Source of the DNA: Brugia malayi
Lineage: Eukaryota > Nematoda > Chromadorea > Rhabditida > Onchocercidae
DNA length: 64,000 bases
Assembly (NCBI RefSeq): GCF_000002995.4
Contig: NW_025062284.1
Coordinates: forward strand, 434,001-498,000
Direction: 5' to 3'
The notes under the pieces are model-generated. The model saw only the letters and a list, made by a program, of their open reading frames with translations, ran no database searches and was not told the origin of the DNA. The first letter of the stretch is position 1; each line of letters opens with the position of its first letter. A program made the translations under genes and the position numbers. This document shows, piece by piece, positions 11,921 to 24,144 of the stretch.

Positions 11921-13945
11921 ACATTTCTTTTCTTATTTTCAAAAAAAAAAAAAAAAAAAAGCAGAAAAGAAGGAAAAATTAAAGAACATTTTTTGTTTGT
12001 GTACAACAAAAAAAAAAAAAAAGTTTGCGATCTTTGATACACTACCACAGGTATTTTGAATTATGTATGGTAGTTATAAAAACTGTAAACAAAAAAATTG
12101 CCATTCTTTTGCATTTCAATTTTATTTATTATAAATTCTTTTTTTTTGTGTCAAATATTTTTCGCGGAAATTTATCATATTAATTTTACATGAAATGGTT
12201 TTGAAGTAGTATTATAAATAAATTATAATTAATGATGATAGTTATATGATGTGACAATAAGCAACCGAAACAATAAATAATAACTGATTGGTTCAATAAA
12301 TAAACAAAAAAAAAAAAAAAAATGGCAAACAAATAGGAAATATCTTCTATAAAGAATAATTTTCATTATTAATTGCATTTTATTTTTTTAAAAGTTATAT
12401 GCAAATTTTGCTACAAAATGTTTTAGATATTATTTAAGTATTATTTTAATCATATACTTATTAATTTTAGTTCAAAAAGAGAAAAAAAAAAAAAAACAGA
12501 TTGCTAATTCATTTTTTTTTTTTTTTAGCTAATCAAAAAAACTCAGTAATAGCAGAGATAAAGTAAAAATTATTATTGAAAAGTTATTTTTCCCAAAAAT
12601 TTTTTAGGAAAAATAGGAAGAGCGTTGTTTTGTGCATAAATATATGGAATAGCTTAGTTTAAGTTTAAATAAAGTTTTTTTTTTCCCTCTGATTTTAATA
12701 CAATTTACATTCTCTCTTCAATGTTATATTTCACATCTTTTATATTTTTTCATTTACAAATATTCCATTGGACTATAAAAACATAACTTTTTATTATTTA
12801 AATATAACATTGTTTACATTTATCTATATTTTATTGCAGTAACTTCGTCTACATTTTAAGTTAGCATTAAACATTTCATTTACTTAGAGTAATATTGCAC
12901 GATAGACAGTTGAAATTTTGAAAAATAACCAAATTTTTTTTGAAAAAAATAACCAAAAATGATAGATATTGATCGAACTGGTAGTTATGCCTTTTTATTG
13001 TGAATTTTGTTTCATTTATGAGTTTTGTCTCAAATTATCTAACAATGTTCGAAATTGATAAGTTGCATACTTCAATCACAAAAATAAAAAAAAAAACATT
13101 CATTATGATTATATTCAAAGTATTTTCCGTTTAATTCATTAACAGAGAGCTACAAAGCTAATTCATGACATTCATGTTTTTTCCTTTTTTATTTTTTTAT
13201 TTTTTTCAGTTCTTTTGAAAAATGCTAAAATATACTCTACCATCTAACTTCACCTAATTTGAATAAATCAATTAGCATAGCATTGAGAATTTGCATCAAA
13301 GTAACTAACCATTAATTAAGCTATCGATCACCATAAACCAAAATCTAGTTAGTGAAAAAACAGTAGCATTTAATCGATTTTTTAAAAATAAATATGCAGT
13401 AAACAAAATCATTCAATAGTTTTGCTAATTATCATAGTATTTAGATTGGAAAAGAAAATACTGTTTGGAATCAAAGTTGAAGACTGCGATATTAAAATAT
13501 TTTAATCATAAGCATTAAATACACAATCAGATGAATACAAAGATGGAAAAAGCTGAATATCAGATTCCCTAAATGGGAAAAGCTCTTTCCGCAATAATTC
13601 AATCCAGTTTAATAAGATAATTAACAATTTTTGAACTAATTCGAAAGCCTGATCGGTAAGTTATAATAAAATTTGAGATGTATTAGAATGACATGAAAAT
13701 ACTGTTATTTTGTCAATCGATTAACAATAAGAAATTACTTTACAAAATTCAATCTGCAAAGCTCATCGAGTAAGCCAGTAGGATATCTGGTAGAAAGGAT
13801 GGACAATTAAGAGACATTTTTCCAAGGCATCAATAAACTTAAAAAAAAAAAAAAAGCCAAGTGAAAACTTTTAAGTCACAGATGGATTAGTTATCCATCC
13901 ATAAAGAAAAAAAATATAAGTAAAATGACTGTAATATGTCTCATT
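11921..13945. other. AT-rich intergenic stretch, nothing recognised
   Basis: Homopolymer A and T runs and scattered low-complexity sequence. No open frame with flanking splice sites or conserved motifs was found. Confidence 0.6.
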
Positions 13946-15360
13946 TCAAATGTCATCCGTTGAAATTTCATCATCTTCATTGTTGACATCCAGTCTATCT
14001 TGGGACAAAAATATATTATAATGTTGAGGCCATGAAAAAGCATTCGATTTGAAAGTATCACCAAAGCTTTCGTGACTTTTTCCAACGAATACGGAAGTGA
14101 TAAGTCGAAGACCAATCTGAACGTAAAAAAAAAAAAAAAAAAGTCAATAATCAATGTTTATCATTTATATTTGACTTTCATCACAAATCTCTAGTTGAAA
14201 TATTCAAATGTTCAATCGTTATTTATCAGCTTGCCGTTTCTGTGAACTTTAAATGAAGAACCACTACGAATTTCAAACATAGCGCCAAAAAATCATAAAA
14301 TAATGTTTACATGTTGATGACTAGTATGCATAGTAACTGCTATGCTACTAGTAAAGCTATTCATATAAAAGAAAAAAATCTTAATAAATTTAAACATAGC
14401 ATGGTAGAGATAGTTTAGCATTATATCAAAATGTATCATTTCCTATAAAAAGTATCAAATGATTGGAAAAGCACTTCAAATTTGCTTTGAAAATTATAAA
14501 AAAAATATTATTTGTCTCACTGAAAGAAAAGCAAAGCAATGTAAAAATGAAAAGCTATTATTATAACTAAATTATTATAACTAAAACTTGATTATTATAA
14601 CTAAAACTTTTATTTTTATTATAACTAAAACTCACACATAAACCAAAATATTTAAACACAAACAAATTATACTGAACTAAACACACACAATGAAATCTGA
14701 TAACTGGACGACAAAGAAATGACAATGAAATCTGATAACTGGACGACAAAGTTTAATAATTACAAAAACTTCTCAATCTCTATCTTTTTGTAGAATTAGT
14801 CTCGGTTATTCCTATCTAGTTGTTAATTCCACATTGTTAGAATTATCTAGTCATTCTGTATCATCCATCATCCTATAATTGCAGTCTTGACAATTTATAC
14901 TTATATGACTTCCAGAAGAAAATTTAAGGTATTAGCTATCACATCAAAGAGTTAAGGATTAAATCAAAGTTTATTAGTTTATTTACTCTAAGTTTATTCA
15001 CTGATTAAAGTAAGTATGTCAACAATAACTAAATAAGCTATTAGTAAATGCAAAGCTTACAAGAGCTGTGATCAACATGGCAGCAATTCTAACATATTTT
15101 GTGCCATCATTAATCGAATTGCGCTTAGATGAAGTATCCTGGAAATGTACTAATTCATTTTATGGAAAAAAGTGAAACTAACTGAAAGTGAGAGTAAACA
15201 AAATAAATTTTAGCACATTTAAAATTTAAAAATAAAAAATATAATTTACATTTTTGTTGGCTTCATATGTGGAATTCATAGCAACGAGACGATAAGTGGG
15301 AAAAGAGCGAACATTTGCTAATTTTATGACCTTCGAATAATTTGATAAGCACCGAAACAT
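13946..15360 (-). CDS. Small predicted mitochondrial single-pass protein, 119 aa, 3 exons
   Basis: Not recognised by family. Exons (minus): 15360-15250, 15138-15061 and 14116-13946 (TGA at 13948-13946), all phase 0, giving 37+26+56 residues. The start ATG follows a TTTTGTAG/G acceptor directly, and an in-frame TGA lies upstream in the preceding exon. The N-terminus (MFRCLSNYSKVIKLANVRSF) is rich in Arg/Lys and hydrophobics without acids, as expected of a mitochondrial presequence. One hydrophobic stretch, YVRIAAMLITAL then IGLRLITSVFVG (about residues 52-76), spans the exon 2-3 junction. The C-terminus is hydrophilic and ends acidic (NNEDDEISTDDI). This suggests a small inner-membrane protein or complex-assembly factor; that is inference from composition only. 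Confidence 0.75.
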
Positions 15361-15422
15361 CCTACAAAACAACTAAGAAATTACGAATTTGTAGAAATTT
15401 TACAAATTAGAAAATGTTTACC

Positions 15423-15560
15423 AATTATTTCATCCAACCGCGAAGTACCAAATCGCCGCTGAAAGTTAATTGCACATTCGGTGGTGCGCTGCGGAATTAC
15501 GGATTTGAGTTTTGTGTTCCGCCGGAATTGAAGCAGTCTTAATTTTGCAATTTTCGAGAA
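15423..15560 (-). promoter_or_regulatory. 5' non-coding exon/promoter region of the 119-aa gene
   Basis: A locally GC-richer block (about 15440-15530) upstream of the coding exon. It ends in a good donor, AATAATTG/GTAAACAT, facing the minus-strand gene, so it looks like a 5' UTR exon. Read in the coding frame it has a stop (TGA) just before the junction. Confidence 0.45.
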
Positions 15561-16230
15561 TGAACTGCAAGTTTTCTTCTTATTATATCATACAAATTCT
15601 ACTTTCAATTCAGTGAGAAAAAAAGAAGTAAGCTAATTTAAGTTTTTTTAATTGAATTCAATCAGTATAAGAATTCCAAAAGGTTAAATTTATTTTTTAA
15701 AATTCCAAAAAAAAAAGTTAAATTTTAATTAAATATAAGAATTCCAAAAAGCCAATAAATAGTATCAAAAAATTCAGAAAATTAATTATTGAATTTCAAA
15801 AAGGGATTGGATAAGAAAAAAAAAAATGATAGAATGAAGGCAAAATAATGTCTTTTCGTGCTTTTCCCTTAAATTAATAATTATACATAGATGCAATATG
15901 ATAATAATTGCAAGCTAATTGTACATTGTAAAATTAATGCAATTTAAACAAATAATAGCTATGCGTATAAATTGGTTAATTAGTGTAAAATTAGCAAATC
16001 CAGTACACACTCAAATGCAATATTAAGAAAGACAGTTTTTTTTTTTTATATGATCAGTTTGATAATTTTACACTTTTTTTTGAAAGTTCTTTCAAACTAT
16101 CTGAAATCTGTTATACAAAAACGGAAAATAAAAAATGTAATCTTAAACAATTCTACAAATTTAACTTTTTAAGTACGACTAACTGATAAGTATTTTTAAA
16201 TGTTTTAGTTCAAACAATAGTTCCATTTCA

Positions 16231-16643
16231 GAACTGAGAAGAAACATCCGATATTAGCGATTCTCGTCGTGAAATTATTGCGCCATCGGAAGCTATCCAA
16301 TATCAAATGTTATCAAATTTCGCAGTTGAAAAATGCTTTCAGATCAGTTTTTTTCCGCTGAAAGAGAAATAACACTAAATTGAAGTAGCAACTTTGGAAA
16401 ATTTCCCACTTTTCTTGGTAAATTTTTAATCTTAAAACAAAAGAATGTTTTTTTTTTTCTTTTTTTTTTTAAAAAAAAAAAGATGTTTGACATTTCCAGA
16501 ATATGTAATGCAACAAGCGACGATGTGTTTAAAGAAGAGAAAGATCATAAAACCGGCAAATCGAATTGGAAAAAAAGAAAGAACCGGAATTGATGAGAAA
16601 AGAATCAAAGGACAGTAAAAGAAAAGATAAACAAATGAACTAA
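16231..16643 (+). CDS. Possible two-piece coding fragment, unrecognised
   Basis: Between 16231 and 16370 one plus frame reads EETSDISDSRREIIAPSEAI, continuing QYQMLSNFAVEKCFQ. It sits behind acceptor-like AG sites and is less AT-rich than its surroundings. About 120 bp on, after TTTGACATTTCCAG (ends near 16498), a second piece is open to a stop near 16596 and is Lys/Arg-rich at its end. A weak donor (GATCA/GTTTTT) would join them in phase, but I found no start exon and recognise no family. It may be part of a gene divergent from the 119-aa gene, or chance. Confidence 0.25.
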
Positions 16644-16704
16644 TCAGCCAAAGAAAGGAAATTGATTTATCCATAGCAAATATCATTTTCAGTTTCCTTA
16701 TCAA

Positions 16705-19700
16705 TATTCTTCATCCATTGTGATAATTTCAAAATTATAATATCATTTTTGAACCTTTTTTTTTTTTTTTTTTTTAACTTAAAAAGTTCGCATTTTTCAA
16801 TAGATCGATTAATTTCTGATAATTAAACATTAATATTTATATTTGTCCATTTCATTGATAAAGCATTCAATTTATTACCACTGAGCAAAAAAAAAAAAAA
16901 AAAAAAATGGAAAAATAAAGAAAAAAACGAGAAGAAAATTAAGTTAGCCCAACACAAATCAATACATCCGTAAAAGAGCAATTTTAGAGAAAAACTTTGT
17001 GATAAATTTAACTTATAACTATAATTAGCCTATAAAATTCTTGTCTAATCTGATAGTTAAATAGCTATTCTTTTTATTGGTTTCATTTATAATCTGAAAA
17101 TTTCAAAAGACATTTTTTCTCTAATCAAACTTTTCAGGAACTCCAAAGAATGCATCATAGTTTTAGTAGTAATTTTTTCTTTCTTGATAAGACTATTTTA
17201 TAAAAATTTTTTCTACATTTTCAAATCAATGCTACATGTAATCTGTTCAATTAGAATTTCAGACATTTGACAATATCTGAGAATTATATTCCATTAAAAT
17301 GTAACTTTTAGAAAAATCCTAATAATTAAAGTTTAATTTTAATCATAATTAAAGTTTAATTTTAATTTTTTTTTTTTTTTTTGATAATTCTAATTAATTT
17401 TAATCATAATTAAATCATAATTAAGGATTAATTTTTAAGATTTTTCTAAAAGTTACATTTTAATCTTGCTACAACAATCTCAAATATTTTATAATTATTA
17501 TTATTGTCAGGAAATTTCAGAAATTATGCATTAGTAATACTAACTTTTGCTACTTACACTTTTACATGTTGAATACCAAAATTACAAATTGTTCCAATTG
17601 AACAGATTTAAATTACCAAATGAAATTTCTCTTATTTGAAATGAGCTCAGTTAATTTTAACTTTATGGTGAATATTTCAATAATTTAAAAAGTCAAATTG
17701 CTTTTGCAATACTTCCTTGCGAAATTAGATTTTTCTAAGCCATATGGACTTCTCGCAGATAACAATTATTGGAAGAGGATTTTCCTAAAGATTTTAGATA
17801 AGTATAAAGCAACAACATTCTTTATCATCTTTTCATAATGAAAATGAAAACAAATAAATTGCTTTCATATCATTTTCTTCTATAATTTTGAAAAAAAATT
17901 TTTCCCTTAAATCAAAATATATCATTTAATTTTTAAAAATTAAATTACATATTTGCATCAAACTTTCTTCCACCATATGAAAGTAATTATTTTTGATTTT
18001 CATTTTGTATCTTTTTTTTTTTTTTTTGCAAAATTGTTTCTTTTTTCAGTTCACTCAAAATTGTAATTTATCAATTCAAAAGAGAATGTTATTATTATTC
18101 TCATACCAAAAGTAAAATAAATTGAATGAAAAAAGAGTATTTATAGGATAGATGATAAGCTGAAGATAAAAAGATTAAATAAGACTGATAACGATCAGTT
18201 TGTTAAGTTAAGTGATAATGATTACCAGATGCTATGCTATAATTATTTTCCAGAATTTTTGATCTAAATTTTAACATATTCCAATATAATTTCGTTAATG
18301 ATTGTAAACAGATGATAAAAAAAAAGATGCTAATGATATTTATATCAGTGTAATCAGTTTTGTTTTCATTAATTTAATAAATAAAAGTACTTTATTTCTA
18401 TTAAAAAAAAAAAAAAATTTCTTCGTTTTCATCACAAATTCTCGCATTCTCAAGCATTTTCGAGAAGTGATTCGTCCATTTTTTTTCAGGTAAGAATATT
18501 TACCAAAAATATAAAAAAATTTCTTTTTTAATTAGAAAATTTAAAAATTAAATTTACAATTTTTTCTGAAATTTGTGGGATTTTTGAAAGTGTATGAAGA
18601 GTAATTTAGTATCAACATTGAATATAATTTGTTGACATAATAAATTTTAAATGAAAAATTTTCAAAATTTTACACCAATCTAACTTTACTTATTATTAAC
18701 GAATCAATGAATGTGAAAATATAAACAGCAAAAATGATTTCAAATATATTTTTCATTTTCAAAATTTTCAATTAAAGAATCATTAAGTAATTCATTTCTT
18801 TTTTTTTTTTTTTCATTTGATCAAATGAATAATAATAAAAATTATAAAAATTTAATTTTAATTTTCTGCTTATAATAATTATCAAAAAAGAAAGAAATAA
18901 ATTTTAAAAAATTTTGTAAATTAAAAATATGAAAATGATAATTTTTTGTTTAAATAAAAACTTCATTAAATCATTTATTGTAATACGAGCATATAAATTT
19001 ATCATTTAACTTTTAAAAAAAGTAAAGTACAAAGTAATCACTCATTTGAGAAGGAATAACTTTTTCCACTTTTGCTAATCACATCGGTTTGTCATTTATT
19101 AAGTAACTCTTTTCAAAACTAAAAATCAAAATTTATTTAACTATTTAAATTTATTTATGCTTTTTTTTTTTTGTAAACTAATCCCAAATATCTTTTTTAA
19201 CCATCACTTTTGTTAATTTATTGAATAATTTTACTCGTTGCAAAAATTTTCGTAAAATTTTACTTAAAATCATAAATCTTTTTTTTTTTTTTGAATTATA
19301 TATTTTAGTTAAATTTACAATTTTCTTTTCGCAAAATTATTTTTTAGTAAAAAATCTTCTCTTTTCTTTTTCTTTTTCTTTTTTTTTTTTTAAAAAAAAA
19401 AAGTTTTTAAAATGTTAGCATTTAGCAATTTTAATTTACCAATATTTTGTGAGCTAATTCTTGAGATTGCATTTTATTCTTATATTAATAATTTCTCTCT
19501 ATTAGATTGAGCAATTTTTTTTTTTTTTTTTTGAAAATAAATTAAAATACGAAAATGAAATATATTTTAATTTTAATTTTAGATAATAAATTTCGATCAT
19601 AGGGGAAAAAAGAAAAAAAAAAAAAACTTTTGCATCATATCCGAGTATATTTTTGTTTAATTTAGATTGAATTTTTATTAAGAAATTTTTTTTTGAAAAA

Positions 19701-20407
19701 ATTTAAATGAAAAAAAAAAAATGAAAAAAGAAGGAGGAATTTTTTTGAAGAATAAATAAAATTAAATGCCATGCTATGCCATTCCATGTAAGATGACATT
19801 AAAATTTTTTGAAATTACTTTTTGAATTCCCTTTTTTTTTTTTCCTTAATCTTTTTTAAAATGATCACACTATTATCAATTATCAATGATAAGTTGAAAA
19901 AAAAAATTAGAGGAAAAGCCAATTGTAGAAATTTAATTGTTTATTTGTTTATCTAATTTTATATTTGATGATTGTACGAATTGTAAAAATGGTATATAAA
20001 AGAATTGAAGAATAATTTTAAATTAAATTATCAGATGAAAAAATATTTTGGCTGAAAAAAATATTTTTTTTCTTTTTTTTTTGGCCAAAAAAATAATTCA
20101 TAAATTTTTCATTTATTGTCTTCGAGAAAAAAACAAACAAATAGTTTATCCATTCTTTTGTCTATTTTTTTTCTATCAATCTTAGATTCTTTCTTTCGCT
20201 CATTTGCGCCCAAACCTTTTGTTCTATTTATTTATTTTTATTTTTATTTTTCAATTCAATCTATACATTAATATTCAAATAGCTATCAAATTTTAGCTAA
20301 CAAATTTTAGAACAATTTTTTTTTTCCTTCTTTTTTTAAATTCTTTTATCAGTTTGTTATGATTAATGGCGGTAATATCACTTTTATCATGCACATTTGA
20401 TATAACA
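16705..20407. other. AT-rich region, no gene seen
   Basis: Very AT-rich, with many poly-A/poly-T runs of 10-20. Apart from the foldback element at 17293-17464 no structured feature or credible exon is visible. Confidence 0.6.
17293..17464. mobile_element. Foldback/MITE-like element with perfect 26-bp inverted ends
   Basis: The ends ATTAAAATGTAACTTTTAGA... (17293-17318) and its exact reverse complement (17439-17464) enclose about 120 bp of AT-rich sequence. Internally it repeats TAATCATAATTAAA and contains a T run. A related internal sequence (TTCTAATTAATTTTAATCAT, AGGTTAATTTTTAAGATTTT) occurs at 23655-23820 in a channel intron. That suggests a dispersed family, although the 26-bp ends are not present there. 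There is no coding capacity, so it would be non-autonomous. Confidence 0.55.
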
Positions 20408-20726
20408 ATTCCGGTTTCTTTTTCCGGTCCATACAAAAACTGACAGCTAAAATTTGTCATTGAAAATGGTTTGTTAATTTTAATTATAAATTATTTCAGC
20501 TAAAAAATTGAAATTTATTTTTAAAGTTTAAAAAAAAAAACAAGTTAACAATTTAACCATTAATTTCAATTCCGGTATCTTTTTTCCGGTTCTTACAAAA
20601 GGTGATGGCTAAATTTGTCAGCAAAAATGGTTTGTTAATTTTAATTACAAATTATTTCAGCTAAAAAATTGAAAATTATTTTTAAAGTTTAAAAAAAAAA
20701 ACAAGTTAACAATTTAACCATTAATT
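20408..20726. repeat. Tandem duplication of about 158 bp, 2 copies
   Basis: Two copies starting AATTCCGGT(T/A)TC and ending in ACAAGTTAACAATTTAACCA. They differ by scattered substitutions. The unit contains a paired CCGGT motif. No coding content. Confidence 0.85.
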
Positions 20727-21069
20727 TTTTTAATTCGTAATTTATTTCTAACTTAATTAAGTAGTCTAACAATTTAAGAATTATATAAATTATCAAATGA
20801 TATATGATTGTTAATTTTGAATTTTGCTAATTTAAAATATTATTTTATCAAGCATTTTTTCACTTTATGATTTAATCAATTAAATACAAAAAAAAAAAAA
20901 AAAAAAAATAAAATTTTTGAGAGAATTAAATCTCTAAATTTCATTCACTCTTTTACAATTTAATCAAATTTAAGCATCTTTAAAAATTTCAATCTTTTCT
21001 CTTTTTATTTCGTTCAATTTTTTTTATTTCGTTCAATTTATATAGAAAAGTCAATTATCATTCAAAACA

Positions 21070-21153
21070 GAGAGAGAGAGAGAGAGGGAAGAGAGAGAGA
21101 GGGAGGGAGAGAGAGAGAGAGAGGGAGAGAGATAGAGAGAGGGAGGGAGAGAG
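21070..21153. repeat. GA/GGGA microsatellite
   Basis: (GA)n with interspersed GGGA. Pure simple sequence. Confidence 0.95.
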
Positions 21154-21331
21154 GGCATTGCTAATATATTATTTTATTTCCTACATTTCCTTATCTTCTC
21201 ATCATCCGATTTTATTAAAAATACTTATTTCCCCTATTATAGGCACTAAAAAAGGAAAGTTAACTAACACTTCAATATCTCATCATCATTTAACTTTGCA
21301 GAAATTAATTTCAATTGCTGTGACTACTTTT

Positions 21332-21662
21332 TCATCATCATCACATCATCATCATTATCATCATCATCATCATCATCATTATCATCATCATCACATCATC
21401 ATCATCACATCATCATCATCATATCATCACATCATCATCATTATCATCATCATCATCATCATCATTATCATCATCATCACATCATCATCATCACATCATC
21501 ACATCATCATCATCACATCATCATCATCATTATCATCATCATCATCATTATCATCATCATCATTATCATCATCATCACATCATCATCATCATCATCATCA
21601 CATCACATCATCATCATCATCATCATCACATCATCATCATCATTATTATTATTATTATCATC
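21332..21662. repeat. (CAT)n microsatellite with CACAT interruptions
   Basis: About 330 bp of TCA/CAT triplets interrupted by CACATCA and TTATCA variants. The interruptions shift phase, so the open frames read as Ser, His or Ile runs. Not a gene. Confidence 0.95.
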
Positions 21663-22252
21663 CTTTAATTTTCTTTATTTTGTGGTAATAAAATGTAAAA
21701 TGTAAATCGATGTTATCGTTTTTGCTTTTTTTTTTCTCATTCAAAAATTTTAAATCAAATTTCAAAATGAAACTTTAAAATTTTAATTTTAAAATGAAAT
21801 CAGCAATCAAATATTAATTATTAAAATGTAATATAAGTGGTGGTAGACTAATGTAGCAAATATTATTTATAAATAAAAAAGTTCAAAAGTTGCAGATTTG
21901 CTGATATTGCATGCATGCATGCATACATTTTTATCATATCACAGTGATACTATTTACTCAAATCAGAAAAAAAAAAAAATTCTATTTTATTTTCAAGCAA
22001 ATCTACATTTCCATTATTTATTTTTTAAGAAAAAAAATAAATTTTAAAAAAAAAGTTTACCCAAATTTAATTAAGAAATAAGAAAAGTTATTGTAACGAA
22101 TTTTTCTCAATTCTTTAATGACATTTTAAAAATTTTTATTTACATTTTAATTGCTTAAAAAATCAAAATTTTATAAAATTAATTATGCAATTTTTTTTTT
22201 TTTCAAATTATTATATTTAATTATAAACCTTTTTTATTTATTTATATCACAG

Positions 22253-22276
22253 ATTCAATGCAGCAATCAATTTATC
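22253..22276 (+). promoter_or_regulatory. Acceptor and short 5' leader before the channel start
   Basis: TTATATCACAG at 22242-22252 is followed by a 24-nt leader, then the channel ATG. This suggests trans-splicing or a non-coding first exon. An earlier out-of-frame ATG at 22258 opens a short frame that ends soon after. Confidence 0.4.
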
Positions 22277-24107
22277 ATGTATACCATATGTATTCATAGT
22301 ATTTCACTATTATTGATGTATTGGCAGTTGACATTATGTGACAATTTAAATTTCAATGATGAGAAACGATATGATAAGGATGATGATAAGAATGATATGA
22401 TTAATCTTCAAAATGGATTAGAGGATCTTGAGGTAAGCAAATTAGAATTATTCATTATAAATTTTATAATTTATTTGAAGAATTAAAATTTAATTTTTTT
22501 TTTTTTTTTACAGAAATATCATTGGGAAATTTATATTCAAAACAACAAATTATTGACAGAACTCAGAAATAATTTTCAAAAGGTTATTGAAAAAAAAAAA
22601 AAAAAAAAAAAAGTATAACAAAATTAATAACAAATTTACCATTTTTTAATTTCATTCACAAATTTATTTTTTTTATTTTTTCATACAGTAAAATTATTTC
22701 TAACATTGTTTAATTAACCATTTGCAAAAGGTCATCCAATAACATTTCAATTTCATTTCAAAAGAAATTAATTTAAAAAAAAAAAAAAGTTTTCATTGCT
22801 AATTAATGCTTAATCGATCTAATCATATTTTTTTTTAATCGATTTACTGCTTAAAATAAAATTTATTTGTTTGAAATTAGCATAACAAAATTTAATTAAC
22901 TTTTCAATTTAATTTATAATTTGGAATGAAATTTTAATAATTTAATGCATGAATTAATATTTTTATAATATAAAAAATCTTAATGCCAATGCAATCAATC
23001 AATCTATCAACAATTTTTTCTTTTTTTTTTTTAAATTTCATTTTTTACTTTTTAGCTAAAACAAACAATTGTCAAAAATGATGTACCAGAATTACTCGAA
23101 ATAATTGATGACAGTGTGACAGGTAAGTAAATCAATTATTTATTGTTTTAATTGCAAATTTTAAAATTGATTTGTTTTAAAAATTTTTGATAATATTATC
23201 AGTAATCATAATTGAATGCATATTTAGTTCATTTCAGGATTTTCAGGATAACTTTATCATGAAATGAGCTAAGTTCAGGCTTACTTTAACTGATATTTAT
23301 CACTGATAATTTAAATGATCATTTGTTAAAAGTTTTTTTCTGATAATATTATCAGTAATCATAATTGAATGCATATTTAGTTCATTTCAGGATTTTCAGG
23401 ATAACTTTATCATCAAATGAGCTAAGTTCAGGCTTACTTTAACTGATATTTATCACTGATAATTTACATTCCATGATTAAATTGTATGAAAATATTTAAC
23501 AGTTATGATTATTTATGCCAAATATTAAAATCAATTAAATAAATTATTGCTGAAGGTATAACGTAATTAGTATTAAGTATAATTATTTAGATATTAGAAA
23601 ATTATTGTTATTGTTTATTGAAACAAAAAAAGAAAAAAAAATGATAATAATTTTGATAATTCTCATTAATTTCAATCATAATTAAAGTTTAATTTTAATT
23701 TTTTTTTTTTTTTTGCTAATTCTAATTAATTTTGATCATAATTAAAGGTTAATTTTAATTTTTTTTTGATAATTCTAATTAATTTTAATCATAATTAAAG
23801 GTTAATTTTTAAGATTTTGATTTAATCAATTAATTATTTTAAGTAGAATCACCGATTGTTGACATTGAATACAATGAAATTGATGATCACAGTTGTATGT
23901 CCGATAAAAAAATAATTGAAATTTTGCTAAAACGATATAAAACGCATAAAACTCCATCAGAGGAAGGTGTCACTGTTTGGATTGAGGTTTTATGTTTAAA
24001 ATTTAAAAACTTTTGAAATGATTAAAATTTGAAAAGAATTATTTCTAAAGGTTTTTTTTTTTTTCTTTTAAATTTGTATAAATTAATTATAAGCGATGAT
24101 AAATTTA

Positions 24108-24144
<37 letters not shown>

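Noticed and set aside
16432..16704. Minus-strand hydrophobic 90-codon open frame
   Set aside because: Composition follows from antisense of a Lys-rich, A-rich segment. No start context or splice partners; ends in a poly-T run.
21158..21688. 176-codon Ser/His/Ile-rich open frame
   Set aside because: It is a (CAT)n microsatellite read through phase-shifting interruptions, not coding.
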